DNA of 30,477 bases from Candidatus Buchananbacteria bacterium (GTDB lineage Bacteria; Patescibacteriota; Patescibacteriia; CAIXNZ01), in NCBI GenBank assembly GCA_030592165.1, contig JAUVKC010000003.1:1-30477 (forward strand). Direction: 5' to 3'. This document shows positions 21,480 to 30,126 of this stretch, one piece after another. The translations under genes were made by a program, and so were the position numbers. The stretch's first letter is position 1, and each line of letters opens with the position of its first letter. The notes beneath the pieces were generated by a model, which did no database searches, was not told the origin of the DNA, and was given only the letters and a program-made list of their open reading frames with translations.

Positions 21480-22250
21480 TTATTTGGTTATAATTATTGA
21501 ATTACCATCATGATCAAGCGCAACAGTATGTTCAAACTGAGCTGATAAACTACCGTCCTTGGTTGCGTAGGTCCAATCATCAGCTAATACTTTTAATGGC
21601 CAGTCACCAATATTTACCATTGGTTCAATGGCTATTGTCATACCTTTTTTAATTTTTATTTTCTTAGCTTCTTCTGTAAAATAATTAGGGACTCGGGGAT
21701 CCTCATGAACTGCCTTACCAACTCCATGACCAACTAGCTCTCGAATCATTGAATAACCATGACCTTCTGCGTAATCCTGAATAGCTTTACCAATGTCTGC
21801 TAAGGTATTACCTTCTTTAAATTGCTTAATTCCCTTAGCCAAAGCATCCTGAGTAACTTGTAAAAGCTTCTTAGCCTTATCATTAATCTCACCAACTGCA
21901 ACTGTTCTTGCCATATCAGTAAACATTCCCTGATATTCAACTCCAATATCAAGTCCTATAATATCACCCTCTTTTAAAATTCTATCAGGCACTGCAGGAG
22001 CATGAACTACTTCATCATTTATTGAAGTACATAATGTTGAGGGATATGGAGTATCATCAGGACTAATCTTATAGCCTTTAAAGGCTGGATACCCACCTTT
22101 TTCACTTATTAGTTTCTCAGCCAAATCATTTAGTTCTTGTGTGCCTACTCCTGGTTTGACTGCTAAAACAACCATATCCAAAACATGAGCAAGTATTTTA
22201 CCGCCTTGTGCCATGAAATCTATTTCTTCTTGTGTTTTAAAAATTATCAT
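21480..22250 (-). CDS. map: Methionine aminopeptidase, type I
   Basis: 256 aa, removes the initiator Met from nascent proteins. All five metal ligands are visible: D101 (GLDIGV), D112 (FTDMART), H175 (GHGVGKAVHE), E209 (IEPMV) and E240 (QFEHTVAL), plus H83. No N-terminal zinc extension, so subtype Ia. The ATG overlaps the adk stop by one base. Confidence 0.96.
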   Translation of the reverse strand: MIIFKTQEEIDFMAQGGKILAHVLDMVVLAVKPGVGTQELNDLAEKLISEKGGYPAFKGYKISPDDTPYPSTLCTSINDEVVHAPAVPDRILKEGDIIGLDIGVEYQGMFTDMARTVAVGEINDKAKKLLQVTQDALAKGIKQFKEGNTLADIGKAIQDYAEGHGYSMIRELVGHGVGKAVHEDPRVPNYFTEEAKKIKIKKGMTIAIEPMVNIGDWPLKVLADDWTYATKDGSLSAQFEHTVALDHDGNSIIITK

Positions 22251-22891
22251 TATTTTATTCCCTTTTCTTTTAATTTAGATAAAATTCTTTTACTTACTTG
22301 ATTAATTGAAGCATCACCTTTAACTTTAATTAGTTTTTTCAATTTATCAAAATGATTAATTACTGGTAAAGTATTTTTTTTGTAAATGTTTAATCTTTTT
22401 TTAATTGCTTGAGGATAATCATCTTTTCTACGAACTAGCCCAGTTTTACATTCATTACAAACCATATTATTTTTTGGTTTCCTGACGCAAACATTATATG
22501 TTTCTCCACAATCAGGACAGATTAATCTACAACTTAATCTTCTTATTGATTCCTTTTGAGTTAAGTTAATAACAATAACATAATCAATCTTGATTAATTT
22601 ATTCAAAAGCTTTAATTGTGATTTATCTCGAGGAAATCCGTCTAATATAATTCCTTTTTTGTATTTTTTATTTTTCAACTCTTTACTTAATATTTTCTGT
22701 GTAATATCTAATGGTAATAGTTTACCTTTATTTAATACCTTAGCAATTTTCTTAGCCTGAGCGCTATTTTTACTAGCTTCATTACGAAATAATTGACCGA
22801 TAGATAAATGAGCCAATTTGAATCTCTTGGCAAGTAATTTCGCCTGTGTACCTTTTCCAGCACCTTGGGGTCCTGTGATAATTAAATTCAT
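22250..22891 (-). CDS. adk: Adenylate kinase
   Basis: 213 aa, interconverts ATP + AMP and 2 ADP. P-loop GPQGAGKGT (7-15), GFPRDKSQ AMP region, and a zinc-type LID with CPDC...CNEC (about 135-160). The sequence is unusually rich in Lys and Ile. It has its own -10 and is cut off from secY by a hairpin. Confidence 0.93.
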   Translation of the reverse strand: MNLIITGPQGAGKGTQAKLLAKRFKLAHLSIGQLFRNEASKNSAQAKKIAKVLNKGKLLPLDITQKILSKELKNKKYKKGIILDGFPRDKSQLKLLNKLIKIDYVIVINLTQKESIRRLSCRLICPDCGETYNVCVRKPKNNMVCNECKTGLVRRKDDYPQAIKKRLNIYKKNTLPVINHFDKLKKLIKVKGDASINQVSKRILSKLKEKGIK

Positions 22892-22910
22892 AAATATTTC
22901 TCTAAAAAAT

Positions 22911-22931
22911 AAAAAGGGTAATACCCTTTTT
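22911..22931. terminator. Hairpin between secY and adk
   Basis: A perfect 9-bp stem AAAAAGGGT/ACCCTTTTT with an AAT loop. Minus-strand transcription from secY would meet it with a T run. It may end or attenuate the ribosomal operon. Confidence 0.6.
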
Positions 22932-22937
22932 ATTATA
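22932..22937 (-). promoter_or_regulatory. -10 element of adk
   Basis: TATAAT on the minus strand (in GATATAATAAAAA), about 40 bp before the adk ATG. The -35 is weak. Confidence 0.4.
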
Positions 22938-22995
22938 TCATATAAAATTATTCCTATCTCTAATCTTCCAATTTACTAATATACTAATCACCAAC

Positions 22996-24276
22996 TTATA
23001 ATCCTTCATATTCTCTCATTGTCATTTGTGATTCAATTTGCTTAACTATTTCAATTACTACACTAACAACAATCAACAAACTAGTACCACCAATTACTAA
23101 ATTAAGTCCGCTGGAAAATCCCTGAGCTATTAAAGGTAAAACAGCTATTAATCCTAAAAACAAAGCACCTGCTAAAATTATTCTATTGGTAACATTAGAT
23201 AAATACTCCTCAGTATTTTTACCTGGCCGGATACCTGGGATAAAGCCACCTTGTCGTTGTAAGTTTTCTGCGATTTGCTGAGGATGAAAAACAACAGCAG
23301 TATAAAAATATGTAAATCCAAATACAAAGGTAAAATATAAAATACCGTAAATTAACTGATTTTGAAACACAGCTATAATAAATTCTGCACCTGTAACCAA
23401 TATTTGTGATTTTGCATGTAAAAAGAAATTCGCAATCATTGGCGGAAATAATATTAAGGAAATAGCAAAAATGATTGGAATAACACCTGCCATATTTACT
23501 CTCAAAGGTAAATGAGTATTTACACCACCGTACATCTTATTACCTCTCACGTGTCTGGCATATGAAACTGGGACATTACGAGTACCTTCATTAATAAATA
23601 CAACGCCAACAACAGTAACTATGGCTATCACTGCAAAAGTAATAACTGTAACTATTTGTGATGGATCAAAAACAGCAATTGTTCTTTGTAAAATACCTGG
23701 CAATGCAGAGACTATTCCAGCAAATATCAAAAGAGAGATACCATTGCCAATCTTTTTTTCTGAAATTAATTCACCAATCCACATCAAAAGAACAGTACCA
23801 GCTGTAATTGTTATTAAAGTAACCATTAAATCAAACATACCCATATCACCAATAATATCAAAAGAAGATTGTTGTCTTAACATAGTAATCATGCCAAAAC
23901 CTTGCAAAAAAGCTAAAGGCACAGAAAGTAATCTAGTCCATTTGTTTATTTTTTCCTGACCACCTTGTTCCTTTGAAATTTCTTCTAATTTAGGGATAAT
24001 CATGACAAGTAACTGAAAAATGATTGAGGCGGTAATATATGGAGCAACACCTAACGCCATGATTGAAAAGTTTTGCATACCACCACCTGAAAAAATATTC
24101 ATCAACCCTAAAATTTGATTTGAATCAAAAAATTGTTTTAAATTTTCGACATTTATACCAGGAACAGGAATATGTGCAGCAACTCTAAAAATAATTAGCA
24201 TGGCTAAAACAAATAAAATACTTTTACGTAAATCACGTATTTTGAAAATTTGAATTATTTTATTAACCAAATTCAT
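22996..24276 (-). CDS. secY: Protein translocase subunit SecY
   Basis: 426 aa, ten hydrophobic segments, the pore of the Sec translocon in the cytoplasmic membrane. Typical motifs: RVAAHIPVPGIN, NIFSGGGMQNFSIMALGVAPYITASI (plug and TM2), NEGTRNVPVSYARHVRG, and the C5 loop FIPGIRPGKNTEEYL. It starts two bases after the rplO stop, the usual spc order. Confidence 0.97.
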   Translation of the reverse strand: MNLVNKIIQIFKIRDLRKSILFVLAMLIIFRVAAHIPVPGINVENLKQFFDSNQILGLMNIFSGGGMQNFSIMALGVAPYITASIIFQLLVMIIPKLEEISKEQGGQEKINKWTRLLSVPLAFLQGFGMITMLRQQSSFDIIGDMGMFDLMVTLITITAGTVLLMWIGELISEKKIGNGISLLIFAGIVSALPGILQRTIAVFDPSQIVTVITFAVIAIVTVVGVVFINEGTRNVPVSYARHVRGNKMYGGVNTHLPLRVNMAGVIPIIFAISLILFPPMIANFFLHAKSQILVTGAEFIIAVFQNQLIYGILYFTFVFGFTYFYTAVVFHPQQIAENLQRQGGFIPGIRPGKNTEEYLSNVTNRIILAGALFLGLIAVLPLIAQGFSSGLNLVIGGTSLLIVVSVVIEIVKQIESQMTMREYEGL

Positions 24277-24278
24277 AA

Positions 24279-24866
24279 TTATTTTTTCTTAGTTGTCTTT
24301 TTTGCAACTACCTTTTTAGAAGTTTTTTCTTTAGTAGTTTTAATTTCTTTTTTCTTGTTATCTGTCTTATCACTTGTAGATGTATCAGATTTCTCTTCTT
24401 TAGCGTCTTTTTTCACTTGTCCTAATAATACTACTTTTCCACCTGCTTTTTCAATAGCCTCAATAGCTGAAGCTGATATTTTTTCTATCTTTACAGTAAG
24501 TTTTTTAGTTATTTTACCATCACCTAAAATTTTAATTCCTGGTTTTCTTGAATCAACTAATTTCTTATTAATTAATTTTGTAACTGTAACAATATCCTTA
24601 TCTTTAAAATTCTTATCTAATTCATTAAGATTAACAATTTGAAATTTTGGTTTACCACTTTTAAATCCTCCAATTTTCGGCATACTTTGAATAATTGCTT
24701 TCATACCTCTTAATTTCAAGCCTCCCTTACCACCACTTCTTGATCTTTGACCTTTCATACCACGAGTTGAATAACTACCAAAACCAGAAGCATCTCCTCT
24801 ACCGAGTCTTCTTTTTCTCTTTTTAGCTCCTTTAGCTGGTCTTAAATTGTGTAATTTTAATGCCAT
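24279..24866 (-). CDS. rplO: 50S ribosomal protein L15 (uL15) with charged C-terminal tail
   Basis: 195 aa. The core has LHNLRPAKGAKKRKRRLGRG, the Gly/Arg-rich loop and a C-terminal domain to about residue 150. The last 40 or so residues (KDAKEEKSDTSTSDKTDNKK onward) are a low-complexity Lys/Glu/Thr tail beyond the usual 145-150 aa. No SD. Confidence 0.95.
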   Translation of the reverse strand: MALKLHNLRPAKGAKKRKRRLGRGDASGFGSYSTRGMKGQRSRSGGKGGLKLRGMKAIIQSMPKIGGFKSGKPKFQIVNLNELDKNFKDKDIVTVTKLINKKLVDSRKPGIKILGDGKITKKLTVKIEKISASAIEAIEKAGGKVVLLGQVKKDAKEEKSDTSTSDKTDNKKKEIKTTKEKTSKKVVAKKTTKKK

Positions 24867-24884
24867 ATGCGTATATTTAATTAC

Positions 24885-24946
24885 TTAACCACTAAACTCT
24901 TTTTACTAATTTTTCGTGTTATTCGTGATTATTAATTAGTGGTTAA
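24885..24946. repeat. Inverted repeat in the rpsE-rplO gap (rpmD missing)
   Basis: TTAACCACTAA (24885-24895) and TTAGTGGTTAA (24936-24946) form a perfect 11-bp stem across the 76-bp gap, overlapping the rpsE stop. This is where rpmD (uL30) sits in most bacteria; no ORF for it exists here. Confidence 0.6.
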
Positions 24947-25572
24947 TGTTTCTTATTTATTATCTTTTTTAATTTATCTTTAATACTCTTTTTTTCTTCT
25001 GGATTATCCTCCTTTTTCTTGTCGTCTAAATTGCCTGAAGGTTCTTTAGCGGAAGGTAATGCTTCTTTTATCTGTTTAGTATCTTTTTTGTCTTCAGTTG
25101 ACTTTTTATCAGTTTTAAAACTTGAAAAAGCTAAAATTGTTGCTTTAACAATATTGATTTTATTATTAGAACCTAAAATCTTAGCAGTAATATTTTGAAC
25201 ACCAGCTAATTCACATAGTATTCGAACAGGTCCACCAGCTTTAATACCAGTACCACGTTTAGCTGGTTTTAATAATAGCTTAGCTGCTTTAAATTTCACA
25301 TTTATTGGATGTAAAATTGTATCATTTTCAAAAGGAATTTTAATAACATTTTTCTTAGCTTGATCTAAAGCTTTGGTAATACCTAAAGTAACATCAGAAC
25401 CTTTAGCAACTCCAATACCAACTCTGCCCTTTTTATCACCAATCGCTATAGTAACTCGAAATTTCATTCTTTTACCACCAGCCATAACACGAGTAACTCT
25501 AGCAACCTCTACTATTCGTTGATCAAATTCTTCTTCCTTTTTATGCATGTCTTTTTGAAAATTTCTTCCCAT
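24943..25572 (-). CDS. rpsE: 30S ribosomal protein S5 (uS5) with charged C-terminal tail
   Basis: 209 aa. Signature motifs: ARVTRVMAGGKRMKFRVTIA, GRVGIGVAKGSDV, and GTGIKAGGPVRILCELAGV. About 55 extra residues after AFSSFKT are rich in Lys, Glu and Asp. It helps form the mRNA entry and decoding region. Confidence 0.96.
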   Translation of the reverse strand: MGRNFQKDMHKKEEEFDQRIVEVARVTRVMAGGKRMKFRVTIAIGDKKGRVGIGVAKGSDVTLGITKALDQAKKNVIKIPFENDTILHPINVKFKAAKLLLKPAKRGTGIKAGGPVRILCELAGVQNITAKILGSNNKINIVKATILAFSSFKTDKKSTEDKKDTKQIKEALPSAKEPSGNLDDKKKEDNPEEKKSIKDKLKKIINKKH

Positions 25573-25592
25573 ATATTAATCTTATTAGATAA

Positions 25593-25952
25593 TTAAAATT
25601 CCAAACCAACTTCACGAGCAGCTTCTGCCAAGGCCTTTACTCTGCCATGGTATTTATATCCAGCACGATCAAAAACTACTTGTTTAATATTTTTCTCTAA
25701 AGCTTTTTTAGCAATTAATTTACCTACTTCTGTCGCTTTGTCTGTCTTAGTTGCTTTTTTTGTTTTAATTTCTTTATCATATACAGAAACTATTATCTTA
25801 CCTGAACTATCATCAATTACTTGTGCACTAATAGTTTTTAATCCGCGAAAAATATTAAGCCTAGGTCTTTGATCTGTACCAACGACTTTTGCTCGAACTT
25901 TATTTTGTCGACTTTTTCTTTTTAATCTTTTATTTTTTGCTAGATCTTTCAT
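25593..25952 (-). CDS. rplR: 50S ribosomal protein L18 (uL18)
   Basis: 119 aa, binds 5S rRNA. NIFRGLKTISAQVIDD, GKLIAKKALEKNI, and VFDRAGYKYHGRVKALAEAA are diagnostic. Ends in the usual EVGLEF. Confidence 0.96.
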   Translation of the reverse strand: MKDLAKNKRLKRKSRQNKVRAKVVGTDQRPRLNIFRGLKTISAQVIDDSSGKIIVSVYDKEIKTKKATKTDKATEVGKLIAKKALEKNIKQVVFDRAGYKYHGRVKALAEAAREVGLEF

Positions 25953-25963
25953 ATATTTATTTA

Positions 25964-26509
25964 TTATTCACCTTTAGCAGCAGTTTTACCTACTTTCTTA
26001 ATAATAATTTCATCAGAATATTTAATACCTTTACCTTTGTATGGTTCAGGTTTTTTAATTTTTCTAATTTGTGCTGAGACTTCACCAACTCTTTGTTTAT
26101 CAAGACCTGAAATAGTTATTTCATTTTTTTCAACCTCAACCTTTAAATCTTTAGGGATAATATATTCAACTGGATGAGAAAATCCAACATTTAAAACTAA
26201 CTTATCACCCTGCAAAGCGACTTTATAACCAACACCATTTACTTCTAATTTTTTTGAATAACCTTCAGTCACTCCAATAACCATATTATTAACCAAACTG
26301 CCAAAAAGACCCCACAAAGCTTTGTCTGACTTCTTTTCTGGATCAATAACCGTAACCAATAATTGTCCATCTTTTTCTTCAACCTTAACACGAGGATGAA
26401 TTATTTGAGTTAATTCGCCTTTTGGACCTTTGATAGTTAAAAGATTGTCTTCAATTTTCATTTGAACACCTTCTTTTATTTCTATTGGTTTTTTACCTAT
26501 TCTTGACAT
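25964..26509 (-). CDS. rplF: 50S ribosomal protein L6 (uL6)
   Basis: 181 aa with the start set at MSRIGKKPI, the family N-terminus; ten extra upstream codons have no homology. GPKGEL, GVTEGYSKKLEVNGVGYK, and the C-terminal KPEPYKGKGIKY are typical. Confidence 0.96.
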   Translation of the reverse strand: MSRIGKKPIEIKEGVQMKIEDNLLTIKGPKGELTQIIHPRVKVEEKDGQLLVTVIDPEKKSDKALWGLFGSLVNNMVIGVTEGYSKKLEVNGVGYKVALQGDKLVLNVGFSHPVEYIIPKDLKVEVEKNEITISGLDKQRVGEVSAQIRKIKKPEPYKGKGIKYSDEIIIKKVGKTAAKGE

Positions 26510-26579
26510 AGTATTTAATTTATAATTTATAATGCACAATTCAATTATTTATTGACCATTATACATTGTTGATTAATCC

Positions 26580-26975
26580 TTACCAAATTTCACACAAGAT
26601 TTCTCCACCAAGTCCTTTTCTTTTTGCTTCCTTATTTGTCATTAAGCCTTGAGAAGTAGAAATGATTGAAACACCTAAATTATTCAGGACATCTTGTATT
26701 TTATTTTTACTAACATAAACTCTTAAACCGGGCTTACTGATTCTTTGAATTGTTGTAATTACTGGTTGTTGATTTTCTTTATATTTCAAACTAATTTTAA
26801 TCTCCGGAAACTTACCTTCTTCTATTTTAGAAAAATCCAGAATATAATCTTCATGTTTAAGTAATTTTGCAATCTCAAATTTTAGCTTTGAAAAAGGAAT
26901 CAAAACATCACTCTTGCGTACTGCTTGAGCATTTCTTATTCTTGTTAACATGTCTGAAATTGGATCTGTATACAT
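26580..26975 (-). CDS. rpsH: 30S ribosomal protein S8 (uS8)
   Basis: 131 aa. Starts MYTDPISDMLTRIRNAQAV and ends ISTSQGLMTNKEAKRKGLGG then EILCEIW, the normal C-terminus. Binds central-domain 16S rRNA. Confidence 0.96.
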   Translation of the reverse strand: MYTDPISDMLTRIRNAQAVRKSDVLIPFSKLKFEIAKLLKHEDYILDFSKIEEGKFPEIKISLKYKENQQPVITTIQRISKPGLRVYVSKNKIQDVLNNLGVSIISTSQGLMTNKEAKRKGLGGEILCEIW

Positions 26976-27003
26976 AGTATATTTATATTAAAATAATTTA
27001 TTT

Positions 27004-27189
27004 TTACCAGCTACTTTTTTTAATTCCAGGAATTTCACCTTTTGAGGCCAATTCTCGAAAACAAATTCTACACAATTTAAAATCACGCATATAACCATGT
27101 CTTCTACCGCATCTCCAACATCTTCTAACAATTCTGGTAGAATATTTTGGTTTCTTATTTGATTTTGCTACTTGTGCAGCTGTTGCCAT
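27004..27189 (-). CDS. rpsZ: 30S ribosomal protein S14 type Z (uS14)
   Basis: 61 aa, zinc-binding form with CWRCGRRHGYMRDFKLCRIC (two CxxC pairs) and the C-terminal GEIPGIKKSSW. Short Zn type as in many Gram-positives and CPR. Confidence 0.95.
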   Translation of the reverse strand: MATAAQVAKSNKKPKYSTRIVRRCWRCGRRHGYMRDFKLCRICFRELASKGEIPGIKKSSW

Positions 27190-27207
27190 AAAATATTTAA
27201 TTAATAA

Positions 27208-27765
27208 TTATTTAGTTTCTTTTTTAATTTCTTTCTTAAATGGAAAGCCTAATGCTTTAAACAATATTTCACCTTCTTTTTTACTTTTTGCTGTTGTTAC
27301 AAAAGTTACTTCCAATCCGTGTAGTTTCTCAATTTCGTCAGCTTTAATTTCTGGAAAAGAAACATGTTCTTTGATACCAAGGTTCAAATTACCTTCATTA
27401 TCAATTGATTTCAAAATTAAACCACGGAAATCACGAACACGTGGTAATGTAACTTTAATAAATTTTTCAATAAAATCATACATTCTGCTCCCTCTTAAGG
27501 TTACTTTCATACCAACATCCATACCTTCTCTTATTTTAAAATTTGAAATTGATTTTTTAGCTTTTGTCTTGACTGGTTTCTGTCCACTAATTCTGGTCAA
27601 TGTATTTTCAACTGTTTCAATAAAACTCGAATCTTTCATCCCTTTTCCTAAACCCACATTCAAAACAACCTTTTCAATTTCAGGTACTTGAAAAATGTTT
27701 TTATATTCTAAATCTTTTTGCAATTGCGGTGCTATTTGTTTTTTAAAATTATCTTTAAAACTCAT
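27208..27765 (-). CDS. rplE: 50S ribosomal protein L5 (uL5)
   Basis: 185 aa, 5S rRNA binder. VPEIEKVVLNVGLG, ISGQKPVKTKAKKSISNFKI, LPRVRDFRGL, and GIKEHVSFPEI are conserved. Confidence 0.96.
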   Translation of the reverse strand: MSFKDNFKKQIAPQLQKDLEYKNIFQVPEIEKVVLNVGLGKGMKDSSFIETVENTLTRISGQKPVKTKAKKSISNFKIREGMDVGMKVTLRGSRMYDFIEKFIKVTLPRVRDFRGLILKSIDNEGNLNLGIKEHVSFPEIKADEIEKLHGLEVTFVTTAKSKKEGEILFKALGFPFKKEIKKETK

Positions 27766-27767
27766 AA

Positions 27768-28094
27768 TTAATCAATTAATTCGTTACATTTAACACAACT
27801 TCTAGATTTTTTAGCCTTTTTATTTTCTGCTTTATCTAAAATTTTATATTTAACTCTTGTTGCTTTATTACATTTTGGACAAATTATCATTAAGTTTGAA
27901 ATACTCATAGGCGCTGGAAATTCAATTTTTTGACCTTTTTCTCCTTGTTTTCTTGGTTTCATGTTTTTGATAGCAAGATTTATACCTTCAACAGATGCTT
28001 TATTTTTTTCAACAAAAACCTGCAAAATTTTTCCTTTTTTGCCTGCATCTTTACCTGCTATAACTTTTACTTTGTCGCCTGTCTTAATTTTCAT
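27768..28094 (-). CDS. rplX: 50S ribosomal protein L24 (uL24)
   Basis: 108 aa. N-terminal KOW motif (GDKVKVIAGKDAGKKGKILQ), middle NLAIKNMKPRKQGEKG, and a C-terminal zinc ribbon with CPKC...CVKC (C+ form). Confidence 0.95.
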   Translation of the reverse strand: MKIKTGDKVKVIAGKDAGKKGKILQVFVEKNKASVEGINLAIKNMKPRKQGEKGQKIEFPAPMSISNLMIICPKCNKATRVKYKILDKAENKKAKKSRSCVKCNELID

Positions 28095-28136
28095 ATCTTA
28101 ATAATTGTTAATTATTCATTATAAATTATCCATCGT

Positions 28137-28508
28137 CTATAATACTTCTGGGGCTAATGATACAATCTTTGTAAAACCCTTATTCCTTAATTCTCTTGCC
28201 ACAGGACCTGAAATACGGGTACCTTTTGGTTCTTTATTCTCTTTATCGATAATCACTGCTGCGTTTTCATCAAATCTGACATATGTTCCATCTGCTCTTT
28301 TTCTTTCTTTTCTAGCTCTAACTATAACCGCATGAACAACCTCACCCTTTTTTACCATTGAGTGGGGCACAGCTTCTTTTACAGAACAAGTAACAATATC
28401 ACCATAACTAGCATATCTTTTTTTGTATCCACCCAAAACTCTGATAACCATTAATTTTTTGGCACCTGTATTATCTGCTAATTTTAACATTGATTGTTCT
28501 TGAACCAT
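28137..28508 (-). CDS. rplN: 50S ribosomal protein L14 (uL14)
   Basis: 123 aa. MVQEQSMLKLADNTGAKKLM, VIVRARKERKRADGTYVRFD, NEAVI-like DENAAVII, and GTRISGPVARELR are diagnostic. No SD at the start. Confidence 0.96.
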   Translation of the reverse strand: MVQEQSMLKLADNTGAKKLMVIRVLGGYKKRYASYGDIVTCSVKEAVPHSMVKKGEVVHAVIVRARKERKRADGTYVRFDENAAVIIDKENKEPKGTRISGPVARELRNKGFTKIVSLAPEVL

Positions 28509-28512
28509 ATAT

Positions 28513-28764
28513 TTATTTAATAATATTAACTAATCTCCATACCTTATCTTTACTAATAGGTCTACATTCTTCAAACGAAACTTGTGAACCGATCTGTGCA
28601 GTATTTTTTTCATCATGAACTTTATATTTTTTACTTGATTTATATTGTTTCTTGTATTTACTATGCAATTTCTTTCTGACAATCTCAACAACGATGGTTT
28701 TATCCATTTTATTACCTACTACAATCCCTTTTAGTCTTCTTTTTATATTCTTTTTATCTGCCAT
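28513..28764 (-). CDS. rpsQ: 30S ribosomal protein S17 (uS17)
   Basis: 83 aa. RRLKGIVVGNKMDKTIVVEI and KYKVHDEKNTAQIGSQVSF are family signatures, and the protein ends in the usual WRLV region. Confidence 0.95.
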   Translation of the reverse strand: MADKKNIKRRLKGIVVGNKMDKTIVVEIVRKKLHSKYKKQYKSSKKYKVHDEKNTAQIGSQVSFEECRPISKDKVWRLVNIIK

Positions 28765-28773
28765 AATATTTGA

Positions 28774-28980
28774 TTATTTTTTCTTTTGCTTTTGATTTAA
28801 TAATGTTAAAATTTTTGAAACTCTTTTTTTAATTTCACGAATTTCACGAATATTTTTAAGCTGATTCTGAGAAACTTTAAATTTCAATTCTCTTAGCTTT
28901 TCTCTGCTTGAAGCTAATAATTTCTGTAAGTCATTTTCAGATTTCAATTTTAACTCTTTTAATTCTTCTTTAGCTTTCAT
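28774..28980 (-). CDS. rpmC: 50S ribosomal protein L29 (uL29)
   Basis: 68 aa helical hairpin: MKAKEELKELKLKSENDLQK, LRELKFKVSQNQLKN, REIREIKKRVSKILTLL. Sits at the tunnel exit near L23. Confidence 0.94.
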   Translation of the reverse strand: MKAKEELKELKLKSENDLQKLLASSREKLRELKFKVSQNQLKNIREIREIKKRVSKILTLLNQKQKKK

Positions 28981-28993
28981 ATATATAAATAAA

Positions 28994-29401
28994 TTATTCT
29001 TTAATTAAAAATTTTGTTTTAACTGGTAATTTATGTCCAGCTAATCTCATTGCTTCTTTTCCAACTTCTTCAGTAACACCTTCAATTTCATATACAACTG
29101 TACCTGGTTTAACAACTGCTACAAAATATTCCGGAGAACCTTTACCACCACCCATAGGGACTTCAGCACCTTTTTTTGTTACAGGTTTATCAGGAAAAAT
29201 TCTAATCCAAATTTTACCACCTCTTTTGATATAATGAGTCATTGCTCTTCTACCTGCTTCAATCTGCCTAGAAGTAATCCAACCATGACCCAAAGATTTG
29301 AGACCATAACTACCGAAACTTAAAGTAGTTCCACGTGTAGCTACACCTTTACCTCTTTTTCTTCCTTTGAACCACTTTCTATGTTTTACTTTTTTGGGCA
29401 T
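28994..29401 (-). CDS. rplP: 50S ribosomal protein L16 (uL16)
   Basis: 135 aa counted from MPKKVKHRKWFKGR, the family start; an ATG two codons earlier is also possible. FGSYGLKSLGHGWITSRQIE, RRAMTHYIKRGGKIWIR, and GKGSPEYFVAVVKPG are diagnostic. Confidence 0.96.
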   Translation of the reverse strand: MPKKVKHRKWFKGRKRGKGVATRGTTLSFGSYGLKSLGHGWITSRQIEAGRRAMTHYIKRGGKIWIRIFPDKPVTKKGAEVPMGGGKGSPEYFVAVVKPGTVVYEIEGVTEEVGKEAMRLAGHKLPVKTKFLIKE

Positions 29402-29411
29402 TAACATAATT

Positions 29412-30125
29412 CTATATCTTATTGTTTACTTTATTATTATCTTTATTGTCCTTTTCTTTGTTTTGATCTTTTTCAAAAACTTCACCTTTATAAATCCAAA
29501 CTTTTACACCAATTTTTCCATATATTGTATGGGCTGCACCTCGAGAATAATCAATATCAGCTCTTAAAGTATGCAAAGGAATCATCCCTTCAGTTAAAGT
29601 TTCTCTTCTAGCAATTTCTGCTCCATTTAGACGCCCACCAACAATAATTTTAACACCCTTGGCACCTGCTCGCATGACTCTACCTAGAGCTTGCTTCATT
29701 ACTCTACGATAGGCAATCCTTTTTTCAATATCACTAATTATATTATCCAAAACTATATTTGCATCCAAATTTGGCTTATCAACTTCCATAACATTAAGAT
29801 TCAACTTTATTTTGCCAGGAACTGCTGATTTTTCTTTATTAAAAACATTTTTTAATAATTCAGTTTTTAATTCTTCAATACCTACACCTGCTCGACCAAT
29901 AATAACACCTGGTTTTACAGCATAAATTACTACATTAACTTTTTCAGTAGATCTTTCAATTTCAATCCTGGAAAGACCTGCGTCTTTCAATTTTTTCTTT
30001 AAAAATTTCCGAATAAATATATCTTGTTTTAGAAAAGCACTAAAATCCCTATTGGAAAACCATTTTGAATTCCAGGTTTTAGTAATACCTATTCTAAAAA
30101 TTTTTGGATTAACTTTTTGTCCCAT
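29412..30125 (-). CDS. rpsC: 30S ribosomal protein S3 (uS3)
   Basis: 237 aa. MGQKVNPKIFRIGITKTWNS, the KH domain with GVIIGRAGVGIEEL, and GRLNGAEIARRETLTEGMIP are diagnostic. The last 20 or so residues are an Asn/Lys/Asp-rich tail. The start is one base after the rplV stop. Confidence 0.97.
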   Translation of the reverse strand: MGQKVNPKIFRIGITKTWNSKWFSNRDFSAFLKQDIFIRKFLKKKLKDAGLSRIEIERSTEKVNVVIYAVKPGVIIGRAGVGIEELKTELLKNVFNKEKSAVPGKIKLNLNVMEVDKPNLDANIVLDNIISDIEKRIAYRRVMKQALGRVMRAGAKGVKIIVGGRLNGAEIARRETLTEGMIPLHTLRADIDYSRGAAHTIYGKIGVKVWIYKGEVFEKDQNKEKDNKDNNKVNNKI

Positions 30126-30126
30126 A

